DNA of 64,000 bases from Saccharibacillus deserti. GTDB lineage: Bacteria; Bacillota; Bacilli; Paenibacillales; Paenibacillaceae. Made by a program: the position numbers and the translations under genes. Every line of letters starts with the position of its first letter. The stretch's first letter is position 1. This document shows positions 35,083 through 43,633 of this stretch, one piece after another. Under the pieces are notes generated by a model. The model had not been told where the DNA came from, ran no database searches, and saw nothing but the letters and a program-made list of their open reading frames with translations. The stretch is from assembly GCF_013618475.1 (NCBI RefSeq), contig NZ_JABJVN010000002.1, forward strand, positions 310,001-374,000, read 5' to 3'.

Positions 35083-36549
35083 ATTTTAAACCCTATAAAT
35101 CAACACCTGCTGAAGACTCCGGCTGAAGCCGGAACTTATTACCGCGAAGTGCGGCTGCCCAGCGGCAGTGTGCATGTGTACGCGGATGAAGAGATGTACG
35201 CGGGACTCGATCCCCGGATTTTCGAGATGGCCGGGCGCAACCTGCAGATTCCGGGTATCCGTTATATGGGCTATACGCCGGATGTTCATGTAGGCGTCGG
35301 GACATGTATCGGTACAACGGCGGTCTGGGACCAAGAAGGCGGAATGGTCTCTCCATCGATCGTCGGCAGCGATATCGGCTGCGGGATGAGAGTCCATCTG
35401 ACCAATCTGCACCGCAGCGATATTCAGGATCTTCGGCTGCGCCGCAAGCTCGTCAACCGGATTGAAAAATATCTGCCGATGGAAGCGCACAAGCGCGGCG
35501 CGTTCTCCGATCTGCGGATGGACCATATCGTGCAAAAAGGACTCAAAGGACTGCCCAGCAAATATTTGCCGGAAAGCGTGTCCGCCAAACGTTCGCCTTC
35601 GCTGACCCATGCGGAGCATGCGCGGTTTGCTTTTGATCCGGAAGAGTTGAATGCGGTGTCCGACAACTACTGGGTCAAAGGACTGCGCCAGCTGGGAACG
35701 CTTGGCGGCGGCAATCATTTTGCGGAAATTCAATATATCGAGATCGCGGAAGAAAACCGTGCGATCGCCGAACAATGGGGGCTGCGCGACGGCCAGGTTG
35801 TGGTCATGGTCCATTCGGGCTCGCGCGCCTGGGGAGCGATGGTCAGCCAGCATTATACCTCGATGGCGGCGCGCGCCATGACACGGCTTGGTCTGGGGAC
35901 GGATGATCCGAGACTGGTTTTCGCACCGCTGGATTCCCCGGAAGGACGCCGCTATACGGACATGATGGCTTCGGCGCTCAACGTCGCGGTAGTCAACCGC
36001 CACCTGATCGCGTATGCGATCCGCGAAGCGTTCCTTGACGTATTCGGTTCCAAGTTCGAAATGAATATCCTGTACGACCTGATGCACAATTACGCTTGGG
36101 AAGAACGGCACGGCGAACGCGACTATTTCGTCCATCGCAAAGGAGCGACGCGTGCGCTGCCGCCCGGCCATCCGGATAATCCCGCCGTTTACCGGGATAC
36201 CGGCCATCCGGCGCTTATTCCCGGCTCGATGGGAACGGCTTCCTACATTATGGCCGGCCTGCCCGGCGGGGTGGACAATTATCATTCGATCTGTCACGGT
36301 GCCGGCCGAATCCGTTCGCGTACCGCAACCAAAAAGTCGGTGACCGTGGATGAATTCGCCGCCGCTCTGAAAATCGGAACCGAAGAAGAAGTGATCGTCA
36401 ATCATAACTCGCTGGGCGTGATTCTGGATGAATCTCCGCAGGCCTACAAAGACGTCGATCGGATTGTCGGCAGCGTTACGGGAGCGGGACTCGCTTCCAT
36501 CGTCGCCAAATGCAAACCGCTTGCGGCAGTGAAAGGAGCAAAAGTTTAA
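35083..36549 (+). CDS. rtcB: RtcB family RNA ligase
   Basis: GTP-dependent ligase joining RNA 3'-phosphate or 2',3'-cyclic phosphate ends to 5'-OH ends, acting in RNA repair. Conserved metal and nucleotide sites are visible: DIGCGM (Cys100), GGGNHFAE, MVHSGSRAWG and CHGAGRIRSR with His405 as the probable guanylylated histidine. The frame is homologous-looking from HLLKTPAEAGTYYREV onward, yet no ATG, GTG or TTG lies before that block. ATT at 35083 is 10 nt after AAAGGA (35067-35072) and is my best start (488 aa); GTG at 35149 has no SD and would remove conserved-looking residues. An AAA ATPase gene starts 1 bp after the stop. Confidence 0.9.
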   Translation: MLNPINQHLLKTPAEAGTYYREVRLPSGSVHVYADEEMYAGLDPRIFEMAGRNLQIPGIRYMGYTPDVHVGVGTCIGTTAVWDQEGGMVSPSIVGSDIGCGMRVHLTNLHRSDIQDLRLRRKLVNRIEKYLPMEAHKRGAFSDLRMDHIVQKGLKGLPSKYLPESVSAKRSPSLTHAEHARFAFDPEELNAVSDNYWVKGLRQLGTLGGGNHFAEIQYIEIAEENRAIAEQWGLRDGQVVVMVHSGSRAWGAMVSQHYTSMAARAMTRLGLGTDDPRLVFAPLDSPEGRRYTDMMASALNVAVVNRHLIAYAIREAFLDVFGSKFEMNILYDLMHNYAWEERHGERDYFVHRKGATRALPPGHPDNPAVYRDTGHPALIPGSMGTASYIMAGLPGGVDNYHSICHGAGRIRSRTATKKSVTVDEFAAALKIGTEEEVIVNHNSLGVILDESPQAYKDVDRIVGSVTGAGLASIVAKCKPLAAVKGAKV

Positions 36550-36550
36550 T

Positions 36551-37888
36551 ATGGAACACAAAGTCAAAGTACGGTCAAATCAGGATCTGCCGAGCGGAGG
36601 GCAGGTGATTCCTGCCGCTCAAGAACGCGCGATTGTCGCTTACGAGCCGGGCAATCCGAATATGGCCGAATATGAATCTTATGCCCGTGTGACCCGCGGG
36701 ATCGAAAGTATGCTCGAGGAACGATACGGCTTGACGTACACGCTGTACGCAAGCGACGACGGCAACCACGATTATTGGGAACTGCTTGAAGAAGATGTCA
36801 AAAAAGGCGCTCCCGAAGTGGAGTGTGCCGGCCGGATCTATGAAGGTATCGAAGGGCGGACATTCGCTTACGACGAAGACAGCAGCACGCCGGAGTACAC
36901 GATTCATCCGGCTATCCGCAACAATGTGTTCGTGTATCCCGATCAGGGCGTAGCGCTGGCGCGTATCCCGATGTTCCGTCAGCACGGGATTTACAGCGAA
37001 GATTTTGTATTTGCGACGGGCGACGAAGCGATCAGCTCTTTCCTCAGCGGGGTACGCAGCCGTCAGCGCAACCGCGACAAAGACCGCATTACGGTCTTTA
37101 CCGATACGAATAACGGCATGCAGCGGGAAAGCGAGCCGATCACCCGTGCGGTATCGCGGGACGACGTTATCCTGCCCGAGCCGCTCAAAAAAGAAATTTA
37201 CCGGTCGCTCGATCAGTTCTTCGCCTCGGACCGGAGCTTCTACCGCAAGCACAATCTGCCGTTCAAACGGGGGATTCTGCTGTACGGCCGTCCCGGCAAC
37301 GGCAAGACGACGCTGGTCAAATCGATCGCCGGCAGCGTGCAGGGACCGGCCGCTTATTGGCAGATCACGGAGTACACGTCGAGTGTATCCGTGCACGAAG
37401 TGTTCGAGACGGCTGCCCGGCTTGCACCGATGGTTCTGGTGATCGAAGATATCGATTCCATGCCGCAGGGCGTACGTTCGTTCTTCCTTAATACGCTGGA
37501 CGGCGCAACGTCAAAAGAAGGCATCTTCCTGATCGGAACAACCAATTATCCGGACAAGATCGATCCGGGCCTGATGAACCGGGCGGGGCGTTTCGACCGT
37601 TCGTACGAAATCAAGCTGCCGGACGCGGAACTGCGCCGTGTCTTCCTGGAACGCCGCGGGCTGCTGGAGTTCGTCTCGCCGGAAGAAATGGACCATGCCG
37701 TATCGCTGACCCAGGGATTCAGTATGGCACAGTTGGGCGAGCTGTATGTATCGGCCGCTCTGGATTGGAACGAGCGGGGATCGGCGGACATGGCCGCGAT
37801 CGTTCGGTCGATGAACGGAGAACTGAGCAAAGAGAAAAAAGGAAGCTGGCTGGACAGCCAAAACGGCGGAATCGGCTTCCAGCTGTAA
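36551..37888 (+). CDS. AAA ATPase (BCS1-like) paired with RtcB
   Basis: Cytosolic AAA protein of 445 residues. The N-terminal ~190 residues are a domain I do not recognise. The AAA module has Walker A GRPGNGKT (246-253), Walker B VLVIEDIDS with Glu299, sensor region LIGTTNYPDKID and an arginine-finger-like NRAGRFDRSYEI. The module resembles BCS1-type remodelling ATPases. SD AAAGGAG lies within the end of rtcB, so the two are co-transcribed and probably coupled. A role in remodelling RtcB, its RNA substrate or a ribonucleoprotein is inferred from pairing only. Confidence 0.85.
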   Translation: MEHKVKVRSNQDLPSGGQVIPAAQERAIVAYEPGNPNMAEYESYARVTRGIESMLEERYGLTYTLYASDDGNHDYWELLEEDVKKGAPEVECAGRIYEGIEGRTFAYDEDSSTPEYTIHPAIRNNVFVYPDQGVALARIPMFRQHGIYSEDFVFATGDEAISSFLSGVRSRQRNRDKDRITVFTDTNNGMQRESEPITRAVSRDDVILPEPLKKEIYRSLDQFFASDRSFYRKHNLPFKRGILLYGRPGNGKTTLVKSIAGSVQGPAAYWQITEYTSSVSVHEVFETAARLAPMVLVIEDIDSMPQGVRSFFLNTLDGATSKEGIFLIGTTNYPDKIDPGLMNRAGRFDRSYEIKLPDAELRRVFLERRGLLEFVSPEEMDHAVSLTQGFSMAQLGELYVSAALDWNERGSADMAAIVRSMNGELSKEKKGSWLDSQNGGIGFQL

Positions 37889-37918
37889 TCTAACCTGTCA
37901 TACACTCATAAAAATATA

Positions 37919-37957
37919 AAAACACTTACTAATTTAGTTTTAGTAAGTGTTTTTTTG
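37919..37957 (+). terminator. terminator of the rtcB operon
   Basis: AAACACTTACTAA/TTAGTAAGTGTTT with a short loop and T7. Confidence 0.95.
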
Positions 37958-37999
37958 TAAAAATCATATCTTCTTATGAAAATATAGCTCCCATACCTA

Positions 38000-38028
38000 T
38001 TGTCATTCTTTTTTTTCTTGCCTATAAT
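38000..38028 (+). promoter_or_regulatory. sigma-A promoter of the alanine symporter gene
   Basis: TTGTCA (38000-38005), 17 nt, TATAAT (38023-38028). Confidence 0.82.
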
Positions 38029-38081
38029 GCGTCGTAAAGGCTGGGCAGCAAGCAGAAAAAGAGAGAGAGTGGAGGCATTCT

Positions 38082-39557
38082 ATGGAACAGTTTTTTAACG
38101 GGTTGTCAGCAGTGCTCTGGAGTACGCCGGTCATTTATACGTGTCTGGCAGTAGGTTTGTTGTTTTCGATTCTGACGCGTTTTATGCAGGTACGGCATTT
38201 TGGGGAAATGATCCGATTGATGTTTCATGGAAAAAGTTCGGCTGCGGGAGTCTCTTCGTTTCAGGCTTTGAGTATCGCGCTGTCGGGCCGTGTCGGAACA
38301 GGGAATATTGCGGGCGTCGGAACGGCAATCGGGTTGGGCGGACCGGGAGCGGTATTCTGGATGTGGGCGATCGCGTTTATCGGAGCGGCAACCGCTTATG
38401 TGGAATCGGCGCTCGGCCAGGTATACAAAGTAAAACAGGACGGGCTGTACCGGGGCGGACCCGCGTATTACATAGAAAAAGGGATCGGCTGGAAATGGTT
38501 TGCGTTGATCTTCGCGCTTGCGGCGCTTCTGTCGATGAGCCTGCTGATGCCGGGTGTCCAATCCAATTCTATCGCCGTGGGTATGAATAACGCGTTCGGG
38601 ATTCCGACTTGGGTAACGGGAATCGTAGTGGTCGTACTGCTTGCGGTTATTGTATTCGGAGGCGTTCGCAGTATTGCGAAAGTGGCGGAAATCGTGGTGC
38701 CGTTTATGGCGATCGCCTACATGCTGATGGCGGCTGTCATCATCGTCATGAACTTCGATAAAATCCCCGATGTGTTTGGTCTGATTTTCCGCAGTGCATT
38801 TGCTTCCGATGCCGCCTTTGGCGGTTTGATCGGTTCTGCGATTGCGTGGGGAGTCAAACGGGGGATTTACTCCAATGAGGCGGGACAAGGAACCGGGCCT
38901 CACGCGGCTGCAGCCGCTGAAGTTTCCCATCCGGCCAAGCAAGGCTTGGTACAAGCTTTTTCCGTATATATTGACACGCTGCTGGTCTGTTCGGCAACTG
39001 CGTTCATGATCCTGTTCACCGGCATGTATAATGTCGCGGACGGAAACGGAGGCTTTATCGTCGAATTCCTGCCGGGCGTGGAAGAAGGAGCGGGTTATAC
39101 GCAGGCGGCGATCGAATCGGTGATTCCGGGACTAGGTGCAGGATTTGTCGCGATCGCTTTGTTCTTCTTCGCTTTTACGACGATCATGGCGTATTACTAT
39201 ATAGCGGAGACCAATCTGGCCTATCTGTTCAGAGGAAAAAAGCTGTTTTGGCCCGGCATCGTACTGAAAGTTGTTCTGCTCGGCGCGACTTATTACGGAG
39301 CGGTCAAAACGGCGGCATTAGCGTGGACGCTGGGCGATATCGGACTCGGTCTGATGGTCTGGTTGAACGTCATTGCGATTCTGCTGCTGGCCAAGCCTGC
39401 GCTCAAAGTTCTCAAGGACTACGAACGGCAGAAGAAAGAAGGTTTGGACCCGGTCTTCGATCCGGAAGCGCTCGGGATACGCAATGCGGAGATTTGGCAT
39501 GAGATCAATCCGATCCAGCCCGTTTCGACAACAGGTAAACCGGATATACAAAAGTAA
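38082..39557 (+). CDS. sodium:alanine/glycine symporter (AgcS family)
   Basis: Membrane symporter of 491 residues with about ten to eleven helices. Family motifs: SGRVGTGNIAGVGTAIGLGGPGAVFWMW region near residues 69-95, GLYRGGPAYYIEKG, and GVKRGIYSNEAGQGTGPHAAAAA. It imports alanine or glycine with sodium. Own promoter and terminator make it monocistronic; GGAGG precedes the ATG. Confidence 0.95.
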   Translation: MEQFFNGLSAVLWSTPVIYTCLAVGLLFSILTRFMQVRHFGEMIRLMFHGKSSAAGVSSFQALSIALSGRVGTGNIAGVGTAIGLGGPGAVFWMWAIAFIGAATAYVESALGQVYKVKQDGLYRGGPAYYIEKGIGWKWFALIFALAALLSMSLLMPGVQSNSIAVGMNNAFGIPTWVTGIVVVVLLAVIVFGGVRSIAKVAEIVVPFMAIAYMLMAAVIIVMNFDKIPDVFGLIFRSAFASDAAFGGLIGSAIAWGVKRGIYSNEAGQGTGPHAAAAAEVSHPAKQGLVQAFSVYIDTLLVCSATAFMILFTGMYNVADGNGGFIVEFLPGVEEGAGYTQAAIESVIPGLGAGFVAIALFFFAFTTIMAYYYIAETNLAYLFRGKKLFWPGIVLKVVLLGATYYGAVKTAALAWTLGDIGLGLMVWLNVIAILLLAKPALKVLKDYERQKKEGLDPVFDPEALGIRNAEIWHEINPIQPVSTTGKPDIQK

Positions 39558-39569
39558 AAGAGTAAGCGT

Positions 39570-39610
39570 AAAAAGCCCCTTCTTCGCTGTTGGCGAAGAA
39601 GGGGCTTTTT
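39570..39610. terminator. bidirectional terminator
   Basis: AAAAAGCCCCTTCTTCGC/GCGAAGAAGGGGCTTTTT between the converging symporter and phnE genes. Confidence 0.95.
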
Positions 39611-39644
39611 GTTGAGCGCACAAATCGGTCAACCGATTAGAGGA

Positions 39645-40442
39645 TTAAATAATGCGGCGGCGGAGCCAGCCGGAGATCAGGTCGATCAGGATAACCAGTA
39701 CGACGATGCCGAGCAGGATCACGCCCACACGGCTCCAGTTGCGGGTCTGGAGAGCAAAGATCAGCGGAGTACCGATCCCGCCGGCGCCGACAAGGCCCAG
39801 AACGGTCGCGGAGCGGATATTGATCTCGAACCGGTACAGCGCGTACGAGATGAACTGCGGGATGACCTGCGGAAGAACGGCGAAACGCAGCACCTGCATT
39901 TTGCTTGCGCCGCAGGCCTGCAGCGCTTCGCGCGGACCGTCGTCGACCGCTTCGATCGTCTCGGAGTACAATTTCGCCAGCATGCCGATCGAGTGGACGC
40001 CGAGTGCCAGTACGCCGGCGAATGCGCCGGGACCGACGGCGACGATAAACAGGATCGCCATGATGATTTCCGGGAAGACCCGGATGACCGTCAGCACGAA
40101 CTTGCCGCTGCCGGAAATGACTTTCAGACGGCTCATATTGGCCGAAGCCCAGAAGGCGAACGGAATACAAAGGAACGCCGAGATGAACGTGCCAAGAATG
40201 GAGATCGTCAAAGTCTCCAGCAATCCGCGCAGCAGATCTTCGCCTTCCGGCAGATAGACATAATCCCAGTCCGGATGGGTGAACCCGTCCCAGATCGAGG
40301 CTATAACCTGAGCGCCGTATTCCTGGAAGCCTTCGAATTTAAGACCGGACAGCGACCAGATGAACAGGAGAATCAGGGCGGCCCCGATCAGCCAGTTGCG
40401 AATAATCGGACCGCGGGTTTTGGAAGGAATGGTTTGATTCAT
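39645..40442 (-). CDS. phnE: phosphonate-type ABC transporter permease (PhnE, second copy)
   Basis: Membrane permease of 265 residues, with the PhnE features [42 protein letters not shown] and AFEINIRSATVLGLVGAGGIG. It is the last gene of phnD-phnC-phnE-phnE; its start overlaps the preceding permease gene by 4 nt. Two related PhnE proteins per operon are common in Bacilli and probably form a heterodimer. Confidence 0.93.
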   Translation of the reverse strand: MNQTIPSKTRGPIIRNWLIGAALILLFIWSLSGLKFEGFQEYGAQVIASIWDGFTHPDWDYVYLPEGEDLLRGLLETLTISILGTFISAFLCIPFAFWASANMSRLKVISGSGKFVLTVIRVFPEIIMAILFIVAVGPGAFAGVLALGVHSIGMLAKLYSETIEAVDDGPREALQACGASKMQVLRFAVLPQVIPQFISYALYRFEINIRSATVLGLVGAGGIGTPLIFALQTRNWSRVGVILLGIVVLVILIDLISGWLRRRII

Positions 40443-41293
40443 AGCAATTTCCTCCGTAGATAAGTACTGGCGTAATCGATCAGCAGGACGACCAGGAGTG
40501 TAATCAGAATAATGATCGAAGCGCGGTCATAACGCAGCGAGTTCAACTGCTGATCCAGATGCAGACCGATACCGCCGGCGCCGACGAAACCGAGTACGGC
40601 AGCTGCCCGCACGTTGACTTCGAACGCATAGAGCACATACGAGAAAAAGTACGGCAGCGCCTGCGGAATCACGCCGAATACGATCAGTTGAATTTTGTTG
40701 GCGCCTACGGAAGTCATCGCTTCGAGCGGACCGGGATCGATCGCTTCGATCGCTTCGTATGTCAATTTGGCTACAAGGCCAAACGAGAAGAAGACGAGCG
40801 CAAGCATACCGGCGAATGCGCCGATCCCGAATACGGCAACGAAGATGGCGGCGAACAGCAGGTCGGGAATGGTCCGAACCAGGTTCAGCACCATGCGGAC
40901 CGGAATGCTGACCATTTTCTTCGGAATCACGTTGGTAGCGGCCAGCAGCGCGACCGGAACGGCCAGGATCGATCCGATTACGGTTGCGGCGATCGCGATT
41001 TGGACCGTTTCGATCATCGGTTCCCAGATATCTTCGGCGTAACTCCAGTCCGGCCGGACCATTTCGCCCAGAATCCGGTTCATGTTGTCCCGTGCGTTAA
41101 CGCTGAACAGATCGAAGAAATTCGCATCGACCTGATAGAAGCAGGCAATCAGTACGATCAGGAACAGCAGCCATGTGGCAAGCATCTTGTAGCGCTGCGG
41201 CCCTTTCGAGTCCAGAGTAGGCGCCGGTTTTTTGGAAGGCGGAGGAGGCGGTGCGCCCACTTCCGCCGATTCCGGCGTAGGAGCAGGCGTCAT
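40439..41293 (-). CDS. phnE: phosphonate-type ABC transporter permease (PhnE, first copy)
   Basis: Permease of 284 residues; same block order as its paralogue ([62 protein letters not shown]). It differs by a Pro-rich cytoplasmic N-terminus ([11 protein letters not shown]) of ~35 residues before the first helix. Overlaps phnC and the second phnE by 4 nt each. Confidence 0.93.
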   Translation of the reverse strand: MTPAPTPESAEVGAPPPPPSKKPAPTLDSKGPQRYKMLATWLLFLIVLIACFYQVDANFFDLFSVNARDNMNRILGEMVRPDWSYAEDIWEPMIETVQIAIAATVIGSILAVPVALLAATNVIPKKMVSIPVRMVLNLVRTIPDLLFAAIFVAVFGIGAFAGMLALVFFSFGLVAKLTYEAIEAIDPGPLEAMTSVGANKIQLIVFGVIPQALPYFFSYVLYAFEVNVRAAAVLGFVGAGGIGLHLDQQLNSLRYDRASIIILITLLVVLLIDYASTYLRRKLL

Positions 41294-42084
41294 ACGGTCA
41301 CGCCTCCTTTTGCAGCCTCGGCCGCCAGCAGCTCGTCCTCATTGATCGGACGGCCGTAAATTTCGGCGAACTTGGCATCGGTCGCTTCGGAGACCGGACC
41401 GTCGAATACGACTTCGCCGGCGCGCAGGCCGATGATACGGGTCGCGTATTCGCGCGCCAGATCGATAAAGTGCAAATTGACGATCGTCGTGATCTTCAGC
41501 TCGCGGTTGATCCGCTGCAGATCGTCCATGACCTGGCGGGTCGTCAGCGGATCCAGCGAAGCGACCGGTTCGTCGGCCAGAATGACTTTGGGTTTCTGGG
41601 CCAGGGCACGTGCGATCGAGACACGCTGCTGCTGGCCGCCGGACAGCTGATCGGCGCGGATATACGCTTTCTCGCGAATATTGACGCGGCTGAGCGCGTC
41701 CAGTGCAATCTCGGTGTCTTCTTTTGGAAAGTAGCCGAACATCGTGCTGAACGTGGAGTGGTAGCCGACGCGGCCGGACAGCACGTTCCGCAGAACGGTT
41801 GCGCGCTTGACCAGGTTGAAGCTCTGGAAGATCATGCCGATATCGCGGCGGATTCGGCGCAGCTGCTTGCCGCCCGCGCGGGTTACCGACTTGCCGTCGA
41901 TCGTAATCTCGCCGGAACTGATATCGTGCAGACGGTTGATGGAACGCAGCAGCGTCGATTTGCCGGCACCCGACAAACCGACGATCACGACAAATTCGCC
42001 CTCGTTGATCTTCAGGTTGATATTGTTGAGGCCGATCGTGCCGTTGGGATACTGCTTGACTACATTTTTGAATTCAATCATCAT
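41290..42084 (-). CDS. phnC: phosphonate-type ABC transporter ATP-binding protein
   Basis: ATPase of 264 residues with Walker A GLSGAGKS (36-43), signature [15 protein letters not shown], Walker [13 protein letters not shown] and the PhnC-specific [20 protein letters not shown] region. The ATGATG at 42084 with GGAGAAAG upstream is the start; the frame's extension to 42162 crosses a hairpin. Substrate may be phosphonate, phosphite or phosphate ester; no C-P lyase is present in the window. Confidence 0.94.
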   Translation of the reverse strand: MMIEFKNVVKQYPNGTIGLNNINLKINEGEFVVIVGLSGAGKSTLLRSINRLHDISSGEITIDGKSVTRAGGKQLRRIRRDIGMIFQSFNLVKRATVLRNVLSGRVGYHSTFSTMFGYFPKEDTEIALDALSRVNIREKAYIRADQLSGGQQQRVSIARALAQKPKVILADEPVASLDPLTTRQVMDDLQRINRELKITTIVNLHFIDLAREYATRIIGLRAGEVVFDGPVSEATDAKFAEIYGRPINEDELLAAEAAKGGVTV

Positions 42085-42161
42085 TGCCCGCTTTCTCCGA
42101 TTTCGATCTCCTGCCGCTGCAGAAGGAACCGGTTGAATTTGCGCGTGCTCCAAACGCCGCA

Positions 42162-42200
42162 CAGCGCCGCTTGCGGCTGTAAAAACCGCAAGCGGCGCTG
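42162..42200 (-). other. 15-bp perfect hairpin between phnD and phnC
   Basis: CAGCGCCGCTTGCGG/CCGCAAGCGGCGCTG around a 9-nt loop, with no T run on either side. Within an operon whose first gene encodes the binding protein, such a stem usually stabilises the upstream mRNA or limits readthrough, giving more PhnD than PhnCE. Confidence 0.75.
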
Positions 42201-42282
42201 CATGGAGAACCCGGATGAACGCGTTCAGATCGATTTTACCGAAAGTATACCATAGTGCCGATGAAGCGGTGAAGACTTAAAC

Positions 42283-43239
42283 CTATTCGATCTTTTGGCC
42301 GACCGCTTCCGCGGATTCGCGAACGATCTTGAAGTTGGCGTCGTCGCCTTTTACATAACCTACGTGTGTGTACACGTCGTTGATAATTTTTTGGCCTTCC
42401 GGATCTTCGCCCAATGCGATAAACGCGTCGGAGATTTTCGTTTTCCATTCGTCCGTCATGTCGCTGCGTACGCTGACGGTGTCGTTCGGAATCGGGTCGG
42501 TCGAGAACAGGATTTCCGTTTTGTCGAATACGTCCGGCACGTCGCCTTTGACCGTGTTGCGCGCATCTTGGAAGACGGCAACCGCATCAACTTGTCCGTT
42601 CAGCAGAGCCAGTACGGCTTGGTCGTGGCCTTTGAGCGTTACGCCTTCGACGTCTTTGGCCGGATCGAGGCCTTCTTTGATCATGGCTGCTGCCGGGAAT
42701 ACGTAACCGGCGGAAGACGTTACGTCCTGCCAGCCCATTTTCTTGCCTTTCAGATCTTCCAGCGTTTTGATTCCGGAATCTTTTTTCACGAGGATCAGGG
42801 ACTTATAGAAGTCGACTTTCTCTTCGGTTGGTGCGCCGGTTGCTTCTTCAACGCCGTAACGCTGGGCTTGCAGCAGCAGATCGGCCGATTTTCTTACATC
42901 GTGAGCCAGTACGTAAGCGTTTGGAGGCAGGAAGCCTACATCGACTTGCTTGGCGGACATGGCTTCGATAATCGTATTATAGTTGGGAGAAACACTGACT
43001 TTTACGGGAATGCCCAATTTGTCGCCGAGTAGTTTTTCCAGCGGCTTCGCTTTGGCTTCAAGCGTCTCCGCGTTTTGCGAAGGAACGAATTGTACGGTAA
43101 GTTCTTTTGGCGTGTAGCCTTCTGCCGTCTTGCCTTCATCGGTGGACGTTCCGCCCGCTGCGTTATTGCTGCTTCCGCATGCTGCCAGGCTCGCCGTAAT
43201 CGCTACAGACATGCAGATCGTAAGTACTTTTTTGAACAA
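42283..43239 (-). CDS. phnD: phosphonate-type substrate-binding lipoprotein
   Basis: Extracellular binding protein of 318 residues with a lipoprotein signal (SLAACGSS, Cys22) and the PhnD core: FVPSQNAETLEAKAKPLEKLL, VDVGFLPPNAYVLAHD and GWQDVTSSAGYVFPAAAM. Translation starts at TTG 43239 after GAGGGGGAAAAG. It is the first gene of the operon, separated from phnC by 198 nt containing the hairpin. Confidence 0.93.
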   Translation of the reverse strand: MFKKVLTICMSVAITASLAACGSSNNAAGGTSTDEGKTAEGYTPKELTVQFVPSQNAETLEAKAKPLEKLLGDKLGIPVKVSVSPNYNTIIEAMSAKQVDVGFLPPNAYVLAHDVRKSADLLLQAQRYGVEEATGAPTEEKVDFYKSLILVKKDSGIKTLEDLKGKKMGWQDVTSSAGYVFPAAAMIKEGLDPAKDVEGVTLKGHDQAVLALLNGQVDAVAVFQDARNTVKGDVPDVFDKTEILFSTDPIPNDTVSVRSDMTDEWKTKISDAFIALGEDPEGQKIINDVYTHVGYVKGDDANFKIVRESAEAVGQKIE

Positions 43240-43633
43240 AATCTTTTCCCCCTCAGGTTTGGTTGGTTATGTGTGTTGCATGCTCGCGGCTCGAAGCCGA
43301 CAAACAGAAGTGTACCAGCATTTTCCTCGGGATGAGTAAAGTTGGAACGCGATTTTTGTTAAAACCATGTAAAACCGAAAGCCGTCCCTTGCGAAAAACA
43401 CGCCGAAGTGTCATCCTATTCAAGCCGGGGAAATGGGAAACGCTTTGTCTGACTGCCCAAATAAGCGAACGATCAAGCATCCAATGTTAGTTAATGTTTT
43501 GCTTTTTCTTTAACTACCACCGGTAAATAAAGCTTCAACAAAGATAATATCACAAAAAACGAAAATTGCACGGGTTTTATCTGAAAAAGTCACGGTAAAA
43601 ATTTGAAAAAATATCCAAACGAAAAACCGTGGA
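43240..43633. other. divergent intergenic region phnD / 5'-nucleotidase
   Basis: 394 nt without a gene and increasingly AT-rich to the right. It carries the phnD promoter with a PhoP-box-like repeat (43357-43373). A possible -10 GATAAT lies near 43545 for the nucleotidase, without a clear -35. No terminator or riboswitch is recognisable. Confidence 0.5.
43357..43373 (-). promoter_or_regulatory. PhoP-box-like direct repeat upstream of phnD
   Basis: On the minus strand it reads TTTACA, 5 nt, TTAACA, matching two TT(A/C/T)ACA half-sites at the 11-bp period of Bacillus PhoP boxes, ~120 nt before the phnD start. A possible -10 (TTTACT) follows about 20 nt downstream. Flanking half-sites are weak. 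Confidence 0.45.
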
